From the NCBI GenBank assembly GCA_018806915.1, contig JAGKQI010000101.1, forward strand, positions 620,001-684,000: a stretch of 64,000 bases of DNA, in the 5' to 3' direction. The notes beneath the pieces are model-generated. The model made no database searches. It saw only the letters and a program-made list of their open reading frames with translations, and was not told the origin of the DNA. Positions 10,109 to 21,429 of this stretch are shown here, one piece after another (within the stretch, counting starts at the first letter, position 1; the number at the start of each line of letters is the position of its first letter). A program made the translations under genes and the position numbers. The stretch comes from Phytophthora colocasiae (taxonomy: Eukaryota; Oomycota; Peronosporomycetes; Peronosporales; Peronosporaceae).

Positions 10109-10830
10109 AAAGAATTGCCAATCGAAACTTCCTTGCAAGCTGTCATTGCGAGTCGCTTTGTCATGCTTTCGCGCATGGCGTGCCTCGATGGACTGGTAGA
10201 TTGTAGAACTGCATGTGTAGACCAACCCAGGGACCCGAATCATATAGCGACGGATAAAATAATCAATAACTGTTGCTGTAGCCGTTGCAACGACCGTAGA
10301 GTATCCACATCCTCCATGAAAATAAACAGTTTCTTCTCATCACCTTCTCTGGGCCATTTCAGTAGCAGGAAGTCAGGTTGTATTCTCTTGCGTAAAGAAG
10401 GTTTCCTGGGAGGTGGAGGTGGCTTGGCTGGGGAAGACGCTGCATCCAACGAGCTACCTCCCGAGGCATCAGCGTCGCTGTCTCCGCTAATTCCAACTTC
10501 ACCCAGCGAAACGTCAGTGTCCATAGAGAGGCTTTGCGCTTGTTCAGCAGTAGCGGTGTCTCTTGGAATTTGCCGTCGAGAAGGGTAGTCAGGATTGTAG
10601 CGCTTAATAAACCGGCGAACCCACGATACTTGCGACCTTGGGTTTGTGTATTCGCCCCCGAATTCATCCAAACTGCGGCAATAAAAGAGAAGATCGTCGA
10701 AGCTCCACCCGTGCTCACGAAGATTGTCGAAGTACTCCACTACTCGTAACTCGTAAGGTTTGAGGCTTCTCTTTCTCTAACCGCCTTTTTTGCGCTTGCG
10801 GGAACTCCCCAGGACTTCGACTAGGTTCTC

Positions 10831-11078
10831 AGGATAAAGCTTCAACCAATCTCTCAGGGTAGACTCCTTTACCCCAACAACCCCAGAAACCCCCACGCCG
10901 TTTCACAAAGTCATCGAGAATCACCAACCAACCGACAAACCAACACAAACTTAGAAACCCTCACGCCGTTTCCAAATCTGCACTGACTTACCAATTTGTC
11001 ACTTCATTTATACAACATATAAAAAAAGTAGATAAAGCTTTAACCAATCTCTCAGAGAAGACTCCTTTACCCCTAACT
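10831..11078. repeat. partial tandem duplication of HTH-coding segment
   Basis: About 46 bp around 10831-10876 (GATAAAGCTTCAACCAATCT) recur with few changes at 11031-11078, 200 bp apart. Both copies encode the end of the same HTH (KESxLRDWLKLY), which duplicates part of the pseudogene. Confidence 0.7.
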
Positions 11079-11316
11079 CCCGATCGCCATCTTCCACTGA
11101 CCAGCCAGGATGACTCTTATATCCCTTGAGTAGCTCAATCCTCTCTTGATCTGTCCGCGGAACGCACACTCGCTTTTTCATTGTGTCGGAAGTGACGTTA
11201 TGGAGTACGAGACACAAAAACAGGAGGCGCACAGGGGCCATTTGTGGAAGCAGATACCTTAATGAATTCAAGGTAATCAAAGATATACTAAAACCTACTG
11301 TAAGGTACTTATACAA

Positions 11317-11391
11317 AATAACTCGCACCGAATTAAACTGAATCATGCTGAATCCAATAACTCGCACCGAGTTAAACTGAATCACACTGAA
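11317..11391. repeat. two-copy 39-bp tandem repeat
   Basis: AATAACTCGCACCGARTTAA is repeated at 11317 and 11356, with the sequence through CTGAATCA also shared. No coding role is visible. Confidence 0.7.
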
Positions 11392-12583
11392 GGTGCATTA
11401 ATTTGCTGTAACGTATACTAAAACTGAATTGCATTGGAAAGTATTTGGATGCCATATATTGTTAATCGATCTCGAGGAGATGTTTTAGAGCTTGATCAAT
11501 CAAGTAGTTCCTCTCGCAGCAATCCTCTTGTCATACGCGGAGGCCGGCATATCCGGCTTAACGATCGTTATGGAATACCACTTGCGGGGTAAAAGGTATT
11601 GCCTCACCTAGATGTCCAACTGAGCAAGTGATACTTGGGTTTTGGTAGTTCAGATGGGTAGTAAAGCTGTTATCGCGCCCTGTTGAAGTTCGAGATTCAC
11701 ACGTCAGGTGGAATCTAGACCAGGACAACCCGTCGAAAGACGCATGAGTGTTGGGTATCACCTCGTACGGAATAAAAGGCTCCACAACCCGGGCCTGAGT
11801 TCGAATCCAGGTAACCGCTCCCGGCATAGTCCCCGTACAGTTGCCTTCCGTGGAAGGTAAAACTGCGAATGGCATGCGTAATGCGGGCAGGTTGTGCGGT
11901 GTATCATAGTCACCAACGCTGACTCTAGGTGGTGCGGAATGTTCAACATGGATAGGCCCATTACTCCAATGTCCACTCAACGATTCCATATTCATGGCGC
12001 TGGGACCTTCAATCGGGTTCACACATGTGTTATTGGAACCCAAATTGACCACACGAAAATTTGAGTTCTACTTAACTCGGCTCGAGTAATTTTGAGTCCA
12101 TGTTTCGGATTATCTCGGTCCGAGCAAATGTGAATTGATTTTGAATAAGTCAGCACGAATAAATTTAAATTGCGTGAGTTATTTTGAATCATGGAGCCTG
12201 GCTGTGCAATATCAAATCGTTTTTGCTGAGCCACCAAAATCTGTTAACTAAAGTGAAATGCAGCTAAGTCCAGACGAGCCGACGCAACTGATATACTTGA
12301 TTTTGCAATTCGACGAGGTTTATTTAAATAGGTTTTGTTGATTTTTGATTGCGACCGCAACACAACACGTTTGGTATCGATCAGCAGCACTAGCTAGCAG
12401 CAGTGCAAGGACATTTGGACGAGCCTCGTGCCGCCTTGATTTCGAATTGGAGTCTGGGAAGCTGATGGATGCCCCGTGCAACAGCGGTATCTGCAATACA
12501 TCAGACATCCAGGCGGTGGAGCGCGTACGAAGGCAACCTGATCACCAACGCCCGTGTGGAGAGCACGTTGACGAAGATGGGCG
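11392..12583. other. no recognised gene; one 164-aa open frame of unknown status
   Basis: A minus-strand frame at 12052-11558 is open for 164 codons but resembles nothing I know and has no zinc finger, membrane segment or repeat. GAGTTCGAATCC at about 11803 resembles a tRNA B box, but no A box or cloverleaf goes with it. The rest is AT-rich. Confidence 0.35.
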
Positions 12584-13010
12584 TCACCAAAACGTGGGGT
12601 TGCTTTTGCTAAAACCTTTTGGTTTGCTGAGACTCAATCTCGTTTTCTTTTCACACCCCGGTCTCCTACACCGTGCGTCAATCGCAATTTGTCCCTTCAC
12701 GCACTCCCGGTGGTACGGTTGGTGGCATGTCTCACGCTCACACACCCAAATCTTGCCGTCGAGAGGGAAGAGACAGATGTTGCAGTGTACCACTCCGTCT
12801 TTCCATCGCACATTTTCTGCAGTATCTTCAACTCTGTCTTGCCCATCTTGCTCTTGGCTGTCTCCTTGGGAATGATCCTCTTGACTTTCCGGAGGCGGAG
12901 CGTCCAAATCGATCTTATTCCACTCGAAATCAGCAATTTCAAACAGGTCTTGAACATCTTCACGTCGTACAGCAGTTGACGTGTCGTCAGTAACGCCTTC
13001 TTGCGCATCC
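12584..13010 (-). pseudogene. RING-type zinc-finger fragment with acidic region
   Basis: A minus-strand frame that opens after a stop near 13040 reads an acidic stretch (YDADAQEGVTDDTST, DLFEIADFEWNKIDLD). It then has a zinc-binding block with CNIC ... C ... CHQPYHREC ... CRRPGC, and ends at 12584. The ligand spacing suggests a RING/PHD-like finger. No start codon is seen upstream of the acidic part, so it is a fragment or a 3' exon. The acidic-plus-RING make-up recalls the gene at 8513-9294. Confidence 0.4.
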
Positions 13011-13134
13011 GCGTCGTAAAATACTCTGCTACAGCTACACTACGCGGTTTGCTGTTTCCATAGATACTCCGCATACGGCTATGGAGGCCGTGACTCTGGC
13101 TGTTGAGGGAAAGAATAAGGACGAGATGCCGGAT

Positions 13135-13490
13135 TAGTTTGGCGTCATCATTGACGGCTGGCCTCACACATCTGAGCATTTCCTTGCGGTGTTTGCATGC
13201 TATGAACTATGAAGTGAACGGTACGGGGGGCCCCCCCCCCCCCCCCCGCCTCTTGGCTATAGCACCACTCTTAAACGAGGCTGATGACAATCGCACGCAC
13301 GAGGCCTTTTTAGCACACACGCTTGAGAGAGATTATGGTAAGAATCTCAAGAGTTGCCTGTTTGTTGTAGCCGACAACTGACAGATTTTTGGCAACCCGT
13401 TTAGGCATTCCGCTGGTTGAATGCGCGAGTCATCGTCTTACTTGGTAGTGCAGCACTACCTACGCGACTATGAAGGCGATTTACAAATAA
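13135..13490 (+). pseudogene. hAT transposase core fragment
   Basis: The plus strand reads GVIIDGWPHTSEHFLAVFAC, then after a frame change LLAIAPLLNEADD and RDYGKNLKSCLFVVADN, a stop, and after another shift LVECASHRL. These are the first and second catalytic Asp regions and the C-A-x-H block of a hAT transposase. A G6C17 homopolymer run (13225-13247) sits in the first break. No ends of this element could be found. Confidence 0.65.
13225..13247. repeat. G6C17 homopolymer tract
   Basis: Six G followed by 17 C. It may be a real slippage product or an assembly artefact, and it breaks the hAT fragment's frame. Confidence 0.8.
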
Positions 13491-14021
13491 AGACGGAAAA
13501 AGCCGCCGTGGAATGTTCACAATCTCAATAGTTGAGAACAAGCACGACGTCGGTGATGCATCCTAATTTGATTGGCTAAATATAAATATGTTGTAAATGC
13601 AAATTGACTAGAAACGTAGTGTTTGTTTCTTGTTAAACATGAACAGTAGGAAACCTTGGTACAGCGTTTTTAAAGCTGCTCACAACAGTTGAAGGCTTGA
13701 GCACCTCCCATGCCGCAATAGTCAATTACACTGCATTGAGGCGCTTTTGGAAGGGGGTTGCTGCCTTCTTTCATTGCCCGCGCATGGAATATTTTAGTGG
13801 GCCCATTACCCCCACGTCCAAAGGTTGACAAACCGAGATGTCTACAGGGGGAACTGTGACGATGATGCATCGTCATTCAAAGTTTTCACAGATGAAACCA
13901 GGATCTTTGAAACTAACGCTGATGCTGCGTTCGTTTTGCAACGGACGACAAGGACAGAAACTCTCTCCTCCTGCAGCTTAGGTAACGACTAGCTGTGGCT
14001 TTCATTCCTTACATATTAATC
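13491..14021. other. no recognisable gene
   Basis: I see no supportable coding region or clear repeat in this stretch between the hAT fragment and the pogo relic. Confidence 0.45.
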
Positions 14022-15179
14022 TCAGTCTTCAATTTTCTTTATCAATCTCAAGTCCTCTACAAGACTCCGTTCGATTACAGAACACGTGACAATTTCGAAA
14101 TTGGGGGGCAAAGGGCACACTGTAGAACAAGTTTCTTCAACTATTATCCTTTGCCCTTCACTAGAAACATGACTGTCGAAATTATCTAACAACAGCACAG
14201 ACGGCCCACTAATCTCGTACTTGAGAAGCTCAGTAGCGTAGAACTTCCACATATTGTGGTCCATCCAAGCATGCTCTTGAACTGTGTAAAAATGGCCTTG
14301 AGGGAACCGCTTAAACTGAAAGCGGTCAATTCTTCCGCCAGGTCTGCCTCTCATAATTAAAAGTATAGGCAATTTTTTCCCTAAGCATACATATTAATTC
14401 AAAAATGTACTAAGAGGCATACAAACATAAAATAAAAAATGTACAAAGACGTACCATCGGCCCGAATTGTAAGAACTGCTGTCATTCGACCAGGCTTTTT
14501 CGTGAACCTAACAACCCGCGCGCTACCTCCACGCTCGGACCATGTGCACCGAGGGAAAATTTCGTAGTAGATGGCAGTTTCGTCGACGTTGTAAATTTCA
14601 TGGGACCCGTATGCAGCATTTGTTGACCAAAAATCTAGCGCAAATTGACATGCGTCTCTTCTAAATGTTCATTTTTAACTTTAGCTTCTTGTGGTGCTTG
14701 ATCTGTAAAGCCATGACTAAAACCGTACCAAATTAAAAACATTCTCAAAATTTAAATCACCCTAAAAAACAAACTGATGCATTGCCATAGGCGCTGAAGA
14801 GCTTGAGTTCCGGAAAACCCGCTTATCTTGTTAACATAGAAATCATCTAGCCACTCATTGAAGGTTTCACTGATAACTTCCACTAGCAGCGACGTTGTCA
14901 CAAACTTTCACAGGCATTAGGCATTTGATTATTGTATTATTAAAGAACAAAATAACGTTAGTACTTACGAGCTCTTGACGCCTCTGGTTCTTCATAAATG
15001 TCACCAAGACTGAGGAGAAAGGAATGATTTCCTTCCCCCCCCTGTCCTTTTAGTGTCTTCGACTTGATAGACCCCGCAAACGTATGGATACTGTCTGGCT
15101 GTTTCCACCAGTCGCCCACCGTGCGACGGGGATAGTCGAGCTTTTGGGCGGCACGGTAGACACCGACGCGCTCAACCAC
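14022..15179 (-). pseudogene. pogo-like (Tc1/mariner superfamily) transposase, decayed
   Basis: On the minus strand an N-terminal HTH block (VGVYRAAQKLDYPRRTVGDW, 15179-14958) is followed by the first catalytic Asp region (EIYNVDETAIYYEIFP, near 14600) and GRMTAVLTIRADG near 14450. The second Asp region is LLLDNFDSHVS, with CPLPPN near 14110. This is the DDE_1 layout of pogo/Tigger-type transposases. The blocks lie in different frames separated by AT-rich sequence without good splice sites, so the gene is broken. No TIRs were recognised. Confidence 0.7.
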
Positions 15180-15539
15180 AGCAAGGGCTTTTCGCTTTTC
15201 TTTTATACTGTATGTTGTTTACTTTCCCATTTCAGGAGTGCAAGGAGCAATGCGCGGCCTGCTGAGAACTGTGTTTCTCGCCATTAAAATGCATCACTTT
15301 TGATTGAATGAAATTATGACATTAGGTTAAATATCTAAAATATGAACATTGTTGCAGTGACGTCGTCTTTTTCCGTCGTTATTTGTAGTAGTTATTCAGA
15401 TACTGATGCGGAAGACGAAGACATCGAACTACGCAGCCACGCTTGGTAAGTTATTTTTTATTTTTGACCCCGTTGTTTTTTGGATTTTTTTAAACTAAAA
15501 TCTATGTTGAAAGAAAGTTTTAAAGGCCTATTTTGCGAC
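15180..15539. other. no recognisable gene
   Basis: AT-rich spacer between the pogo relic and a MULE relic. Nothing supportable was seen. Confidence 0.4.
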
Positions 15540-16466
15540 AGGACGCCCTCGACATATGCAACGGTTGAGCGCTATTTTCGAATAGCCGAGATCCTCCTAA
15601 GTGCACGGTCAGTGAAGCGTCTGCGCGATCTTCTTGCGGAGCTCAGCATTTCGATGCGTGCCGCATGGTTTCTATCACTGTATTATCTTTATGGTACATG
15701 GCTTTGCTACCGACTTGTTCTTGCCTGCCTCATTCGTGCTGTGCACGCCAAAGTCCCAAGACATGTACTGGAACGTGATCAACGATGTCGCCATTGCCTG
15801 CAACAAAAAGCTCCTGCCTGAAACAGGTATGCGACTTAAAAAGTGCTTTGATTGACGTAGTGAGCGTTCAGTTCAAAGACGCCCGTGTTGCCGGATGTTA
15901 CTTCGACTTAGAACAAGCTTGCAAGCGGTACAGGTAATGATTGCGAGTGATGCAGGTAAGATTGCGATGGCGCTGGGTTTCATCGACCTTCAAACTGTAA
16001 TTCCACACACCCGATTGGTGGATCTGGGGTTCGGTGTGTTACGCTAAAGATTGAAGCATGGTACATGGGGCTATCCGTTGTGTAAACCAGAATTAAGTGG
16101 GAGAAGTTCTGGCTCTAGTTTAAGAAGACATGGCTTAAGAAGCACAAACCACAGGACCGCTATGTACACAATATTGATAAACCACTGATCAGCCTCATCA
16201 ACAACCCTTTGGAAATTAACGCTGCTGTTGGTAGTCCACATCCGAGCTTGCCACGTTTCGTCAGAGCGATAGATGGTATTTCAACCCGTTGCGCTCAGTG
16301 GCATGAGGACACGTCGAAGTTGTGGTCAGCAAAGCAGCGCCGCCGCACACCGGAGTCTTGCTATCTCTCTGATGACGTCGAGCTGTCGAGTGACGAGGAA
16401 GATGCAGATGAAAGTGGAGAAGATGCGGAGACGAGTAGTGACGATGATGCCGTGTCAAGACTTTAG
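15540..16466 (+). pseudogene. MULE transposase relic
   Basis: Plus-strand pieces in several frames read FVLCTPKSQDMYWNVIND, then VSVQFKDARVAGCYFDLEQA (the position of the second catalytic region and the C-x-F/H block of MULE transposases). Further on is AAVGSPHPSLPRFVRAIDGI, the usual C-terminal segment after NPLE, followed by an acidic tail ending at 16466. The catalytic region is scrambled by indels and stops. No TIRs were located. Confidence 0.55.
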
Positions 16467-17022
16467 TGATAGATATCAATGTTCTTAGTATATAAAGTTG
16501 TGAACGGGACGCTACACCACAAGAGTAGTTGATTGTGATGATGTTTTGATCAGATCCCGCTGTTTGATCAGCTGATCTGATATTGATCTGTACAGGATTT
16601 GACCGCGCCGTAAGCAACAGCACATGTGTTGCCATCGGAACTTGAGCCAACGCTACGGCATCAAGGGTCTTGCATCAAGCCCAGTAAAGGGGTTTGAACA
16701 ATCCAAAGCAAGCAATAATGATCTCTGTGGACGAGTTCAGGACGAGCAAGCTCTGCTCGCGATGCTACCAGGTGCTGTCCCTGTCAAATTCCCTGCCGAC
16801 ACTATGCTCCTAAGGCAACATAAGCGCTAGGATTGTTGCTTCCTACGAACCGCGCGGTGATACATATTAATAAAATTCGTTTTGATGAATGCTACGGCAG
16901 GGATAGGAAAAAAAGAGTGGACTTGCAAAATACCAAACTGTGTTAATGAGTCCAGTTCCAATACCCAACTGCATATATTGCAATTTCAGATTGTGTTGGG
17001 AGTCCCAATACAAAAGGGCTAC
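16467..17022. other. no recognisable gene
   Basis: I see no gene here. CAGGGATAGGAAAAAA near 16898 looks like a hAT end and may be the left end of the hAT relic that follows, but I could not find its partner on the right. Confidence 0.35.
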
Positions 17023-17732
17023 CTACATTGCGTCGGCACTTACTTGGGGCTGCACAACCTCACGCGAGGTCGTTGCCTGCGAATCTCTGATAGTCTTAGC
17101 AACGAGCCTGGAGTCCCAGAAGTCTCTATTCACTTTCAGAAACATAACAGCCTCAAAAAGGAGTGGAGACACCCTGTTCCTGCGGTCGGTCGTGACATGC
17201 TTAGCAGAGCTGAACAACCGTTCGACGGTTTCCGAGGTTCCCCGCATGAATCTCAAATCTTGGTAGGTAACTGTGTGCTCCAACTTCCGTCGTTTGCGCT
17301 CTTCTAGTAGTTGTAAGTAAGAAAACTTTTCACCCCAGTTGATACGTCGTGCTTCGGTTTCGTGTGGTTTCTCGAATCTCTTGGCAAGGTATTTTTCACG
17401 AATTGAAAGGTCACAACTACTCCTGTTTTGAACCTTCGTAATATTGACGATTGCAACAAGTGGTGGCTTAAATCGGGGTAATCTTCCGGCATTTCATCGA
17501 ACGTGCCCCTAGCCGACGCAACGCTCACGTCTTTTTCCTGAAGGGTCGCCATACCCGAGTTGAATTTCTGTAAGGATGGGAATGTGTCTCGAAGCACCTC
17601 AAGCTCAGAGTGACATGGGAATTCGACGTCGTATTTGGCGTAGCTCATCTTCGATTTCAAAAAACCGCTCTAGCATTTGATAGGTAGACGACCTGCGGGA
17701 ATCATTGTTGCGAATTGCAACGAGCCCAGTGA
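17023..17732 (-). pseudogene. hAT transposase relic, C-terminal half
   Basis: From the MULE insertion point the minus strand reads LVAIRNNDSRRSSTYQMLER, a hAT core segment, then after frame changes the dimerisation region (LRFMRGTSETVERLFSSAKH, EAVMFLKVNRDFWD) to 17023. It joins the piece at 19828-20598 when the MULE and one target duplication are removed. Confidence 0.75.
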
Positions 17733-17804
17733 GGGAGAAACTAAGGAGCGCCCAAGTACGGAGCGCCCAAACATAAATAGAACACCCAAAGATTATAAGA
17801 TGCG
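17733..17804. repeat. left 72-bp TIR of MULE
   Basis: Starts GGGAGAAACTAAGGAGCGCC and is the exact reverse complement of 19756-19827 over 72 bp. It is preceded by the 9-bp duplication GCCCAGTGA (17724-17732). Confidence 0.92.
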
Positions 17805-18088
17805 AAAGATATGGCGTGACTGATGGAGTATTATGACGTTTCTAGAAAAGAAAATCCGAAGGATTCATAGTGATGGAGAACAAATAGTCACGAGCTGCGG
17901 TTAGAAAAAATGTTCATTGTCTGATTGACTGCCGAAGGGCAAATTGAGCGGGGGCTTCGGTCCTAAGAGGGTTGTCGCGGCATGCCGTTAATTCCCCGTC
18001 AGACAATTAAAGGTGCGCTGATGTGTTGACCATACAACTCCAGAATTGTTTACTAACTATGACAACGTTTCTTATTTCTTAATTAGAC

Positions 18089-18153
18089 ACCACTGTAGCT
18101 TAATGGTAAAGCCCCCGTAAGGGGTGAAGGAGGTTCGATTCCTCTCGGTGGTA
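18089..18153 (+). tRNA. tRNA-like sequence with short anticodon arm
   Basis: Acceptor strands ACCACTG and CGGTGGT pair over 7 bp with an A discriminator. The D arm is GCTT/AAGC around AATGGTA. The T arm is GGAGG-TTCGATT-CCTCT. The anticodon region is only CCCC-GTAA-GGGG, so about seven bases of a normal arm are missing and no anticodon can be read. The style recalls mitochondrial tRNAs. It lies between the left TIR and the transposase of the MULE, so it was probably carried as captured DNA. It is unlikely to be a working tRNA. Confidence 0.5.
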
Positions 18154-18214
18154 TTGTGTTATCGAACAGATTTGTGAATGTGACGCGTATTATATGAAGG
18201 AATTCCATACCAGC

Positions 18215-19749
18215 CTAATTCAATCCGGAATAGCCCCATGTACGAGGTGGCAAGTACGCACTGGTGAAGCTTTCATGTGTACCTTCTTCCAGAAGCGCCT
18301 GAAATGATTGAACCGGTGGAGTATTGGAATTGGAACTGTCGTCTCTCTCGAACCACGATAATTCGCGACGTGTGGTATTGGCGCCGTGCCCAGCCTTGTG
18401 TTGACAATGCGAACTGCCCCTACTTTTATGGTTGCGCCGGATTGAAGGCTCCAAAACGCGACAGGTTGAATGCTCATCGTTTGCTAGTATCCACCAGTGC
18501 TTGTCGAAGTGTGTTGGCAGAATCTTTAAATCTCCGTTGGACTCGTAAATGTTTACTAGCTCGTGGATACATGGTCTACCGTACGTGTGGCGAAAACCTC
18601 CGGTACATAGTAATTTTTCGGCTCCAGAAATTATTAGATTGTGCGCCATCTTCCAGAGCTTGTCCGTCTCAATTAGCGCATAGGTACTGATCAAGCGAAC
18701 CACAGCAGAATATTGGTCGTATCTAAGTCGGTGTGGAATAATAGTAGCATCTTTGGCTGACTGGTAGCTGATAGCATTTGCAGAGGATATCCACCACGGA
18801 AGTAGCTTCAGAAACACAGTGAGAAGATCTCCTTTTGAACTTTCCAACCATCTCTTAATCTTCGCATGCGTGCTTTCCACCGTAGACGTGTCATGGCATC
18901 CAAAGTGCGCGTATTTGCCCGTCCAGCACTTCACGATCTTCGTTTTGTATCTCCACCAGGTACGTTCCAAATAGAGCGCCAACGTATTGCTTAAAGCTCG
19001 CAAGGCAACGCAATGTGCGTCAAAATTTGCTTCCGTCTTTGATTCTAGAGTTTCGTAATATTCAGCCATGAAAACATTGGTCTGCACAGTGTTTGTTTTC
19101 GTCTCTCCATTTGGCCCAGGTTGATCTAGTCGTACAGTTCCTAGTTCACCTTGAACACGCGCCAATACGTTGCGGTTAATGTGCCAGCGACAAAGAATTT
19201 TGGGGACGTTTGGGAAAACCATATCACTGGCGTTCATACAGACAAGATCCCTGTCCGTAGCGAACAGTCGGGGTTCAGGGATTCCAACCTCCTTTATAAG
19301 TGTCTTCAATGATTCGAATGCCCATGTATAGTTCGGCTCAGCCTCCCAGGGTAGCCAACATTGAGCTAACGGAAGCACCTTATTCAGTCCAGTAAGGATG
19401 ACCATGTTTAACAAGGGCCAGTTGTGCTTATTAGTCTTGTATTGTTGGTGCGTTCGATCTTTTGCCAGGATACGTCATAGCGACGAGATTGGGTCCACCT
19501 GTGTATAGCGTCAATAGCTGCATCTACAGAAGGATGAACACCTTCTGGAGGAGGTTCGATGGTATAAAGCTGCGATACCTCTGCGGTGTAGTCATCCGGA
19601 TAATTGAGGGCTTCAGCGTGACTCTGCATGGTGGTCCTTGCTCTTAGTGTTGTACAGGTATTGCTCGCGTCAGGTTGGAAATTGTTCTCTGTTCTAGTTG
19701 ATGTTCTCTCTAATGTTAAAGTAATAATAGATTCGAAGACGATCACCAT
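18215..19749 (-). pseudogene. MULE transposase, N-terminally truncated and frameshifted
   Basis: Two overlapping frames (19749-19408 and 19414-18215) together give the C-terminal two thirds of a MULE transposase. The downstream frame shows ESLKTLIKEVGIPEPRLFAT followed by DRD and FPNVPKILCRWHINRNV (MULE catalytic core). Further on is a SWIM-like zinc motif (CTGGFRHTYGRPCIH), then a low-complexity tail ending 18215. The first catalytic block and DNA-binding domain are missing, and one frameshift lies near 19410. Confidence 0.75.
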
Positions 19750-19755
19750 ATCCTC

Positions 19756-19827
19756 CGCATCTTATAATCTTTGGGTGTTCTATTTATGTTTGGGCGCTCC
19801 GTACTTGGGCGCTCCTTAGTTTCTCCC
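19756..19827. repeat. right 72-bp TIR of MULE
   Basis: Exact inverted copy of 17733-17804, followed by the second GCCCAGTGA (19828-19836). Confidence 0.92.
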
Positions 19828-20598
19828 GCCCAGTGAGATCACATGCAGCTGTCAGTAAATTCGCCTTAGTGCACATTTTGCTCACAGATTCAATCGCTGC
19901 TTCTACGCCAGGTTGCTGCTTCACGTAGCGCTTTATCACCAGATTGAGTTTATGAGCGGCACAACCCAACAGAGGGAAGTCGATTAGGTCGGCAGCCTTC
20001 TTGTTCGTTGCACAGTTATCCCCGATTAGGACAGAAATGTTGGAAAGCGACCGTCCAAAAACTCACAATGTGAACATCTGTGGGACTCAGCAGTATACGA
20101 ATGCTCGTCAAGACGTGGTGAGAACCCGAGGAGCACCTCGTTGCCCTTGTTGTACCTCTGGAAAAAAGCAAAACCTGCGATGTAATGCGTGGTGTTGTCC
20201 TGCCAGCCGTCGACCGTGATGGCAAAGTGCTCGGGAAGTATCTCGTTGATCACGAGTTCAACAAGTGGCACCAACTGGTATATGTATGTCTAGATTGACT
20301 TACTACTGACATGAACATTTGATGATATGCCAGCTAGTTCACGCGCAACTGATCGTCCACTTCCTAAAATGGCATGTCATGCATGACAACCCATTCTAGC
20401 CACCTAAATATTTACTAGATCCCGTTCACTCACGTATTCCTCAACCTCAAATCCGAGGTGCTTCTTCTTCGTTTTGAGGGAGGTGGCGTGGCGAGCCATC
20501 ATCGTCTTGGTATCGTTGGAGGTGCCGATATAGATTTGTGCAGCCGATTTCCACTTATTCGTCGGCTTAACCCCACACTTGATGCATTTGTAGACCAT
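19828..20598 (-). pseudogene. hAT transposase relic, N-terminal half
   Basis: A zinc-finger-like start (YKCIKCG ... H, 20598-20404) is followed by HFAITVDGWQDNTTHYIAGF (first catalytic Asp), a shifted GDNCATNKKAADLIDFPLL, and LGCAAHKLNLVIKRYVKQQ up to the MULE insertion at 19836. Frameshifts near 20050 and 20280 make it inactive. Confidence 0.75.
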
Positions 20599-21429
20599 TT
20601 GTTCCGATGGAGATCTCGAAGAAGTACTTAACGACAGGAAACATCACCGCGGTGCAACTTGCTTTTGTTGAGTGCCATAGTGTTGAATGGAGGAAACCGG
20701 TCGATGGCGACTGGGAAGGCAATGAGCACGGGCTATTGTCGAACAGAGGTGGTGAAGGAAGGATGAGAATGTGAAAATGAGGACTAGAACACTGGTGCAC
20801 AACTTTGTGGCTCTATACCCGACCACTCCTTACACTAACAACGGTTTCCCGTACCTCTTTGCTCTTTCCTTGATAAGAACAGATTCGCTTTTCGCGATCA
20901 TGTACAGGGCGATGTTGAAGCCCATACTTGAAGCTACATATGGAATTGCTGTATCCTTGTGCAGTGCCCAAATGCATGGACCCTAGAGATTCAATTCAGT
21001 ATTGCTAACTCTCCGATCTTGCAATATCATATTGGTCAGCAGAAACACTGCCATTTAAACGGCAATGATATAATATCATAAAAGTCCTTGCCAGCAAACA
21101 TTTGCGCTGCCAGCACGGGTAATACAGTGCTCTCTTCTGGGACCGAGACGGTAATGCAACTATCAACACGTTAAGCTTTCTCAAGAGCGCGGTGCTTGGT
21201 TTGGGCTGCATTGAAGAATTTAAAAGGTAAGAATTGCATCGTGGAGACGAGAAAATTTCCACCCAATATAAATGGCTCCATAACGAACTAGACCCCCCCC
21301 TCCCCCTCCCTCGTCGAAGTGAGTGAACCAGCTCTCGTATTACCGACTTTCTTTTTTTTGTCTGAGAAGGACCGGCGGTCAACTTCGCACCACTCTTCAG
21401 TTGTGCGAATTTCAAATGAATGGAACTAC
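20599..21429. other. no recognised gene
   Basis: Nothing supportable. A minus-strand frame at 21415-21005 is open for 136 codons but shows no known domain. Confidence 0.4.

Larger units (their letters stand above)
9630..11181 (-). pseudogene. HTH plus Ulp1-like (C48) cysteine peptidase gene, decayed
   Basis: The N-terminal ATG at 11181-11179 opens an HTH-like block (GWSVEDGDRELGVKESSLRDW). A second, in-frame copy of the HTH end continues near 10860 to LVEVLGSSRKRKK and then a TAG. The frame then reads YFDNLREHGWSFDDLLFYC and a Ser/Asp/Pro-rich linker to 10240. At 10065-9630 a C48 peptidase domain is recognisable: EDHCSFAVVDN (catalytic His and Asp region, Trp replaced by Cys), GVFDTKPQ, a TAG, then NEIDCGIYLLYY with the catalytic Cys, and after a further shift FNLTQLEERRASML. 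C48 enzymes cleave ubiquitin-like proteins such as SUMO and are often carried by transposons. The stops, shifts and an AT microsatellite between linker and peptidase make it a pseudogene. Confidence 0.6.
17733..19827 (-). mobile_element. MULE (Mutator-like) element with perfect TIRs, inserted in a hAT
   Basis: The 2,095-bp element has 72-bp TIRs that match without a single difference, and a 9-bp target duplication (GCCCAGTGA at 17724-17732 and 19828-19836). Both are classic for MULEs. It holds a truncated transposase and a tRNA-like sequence. Removing it restores LLTAACDLTGLVAIRNND across the junction in the surrounding hAT. The perfect TIRs imply recent movement, probably using transposase supplied from elsewhere. 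Confidence 0.92.

Noticed and set aside
9827..10243. 138-codon minus frame with a Tyr-Ile run
   Set aside because: The run comes from the AT microsatellite; the genuine signal there is the decayed C48 peptidase in another frame.
11795..11815. tRNA B-box-like GAGTTCGAATCC
   Set aside because: No A box, acceptor pairing or T stem of five pairs goes with it.
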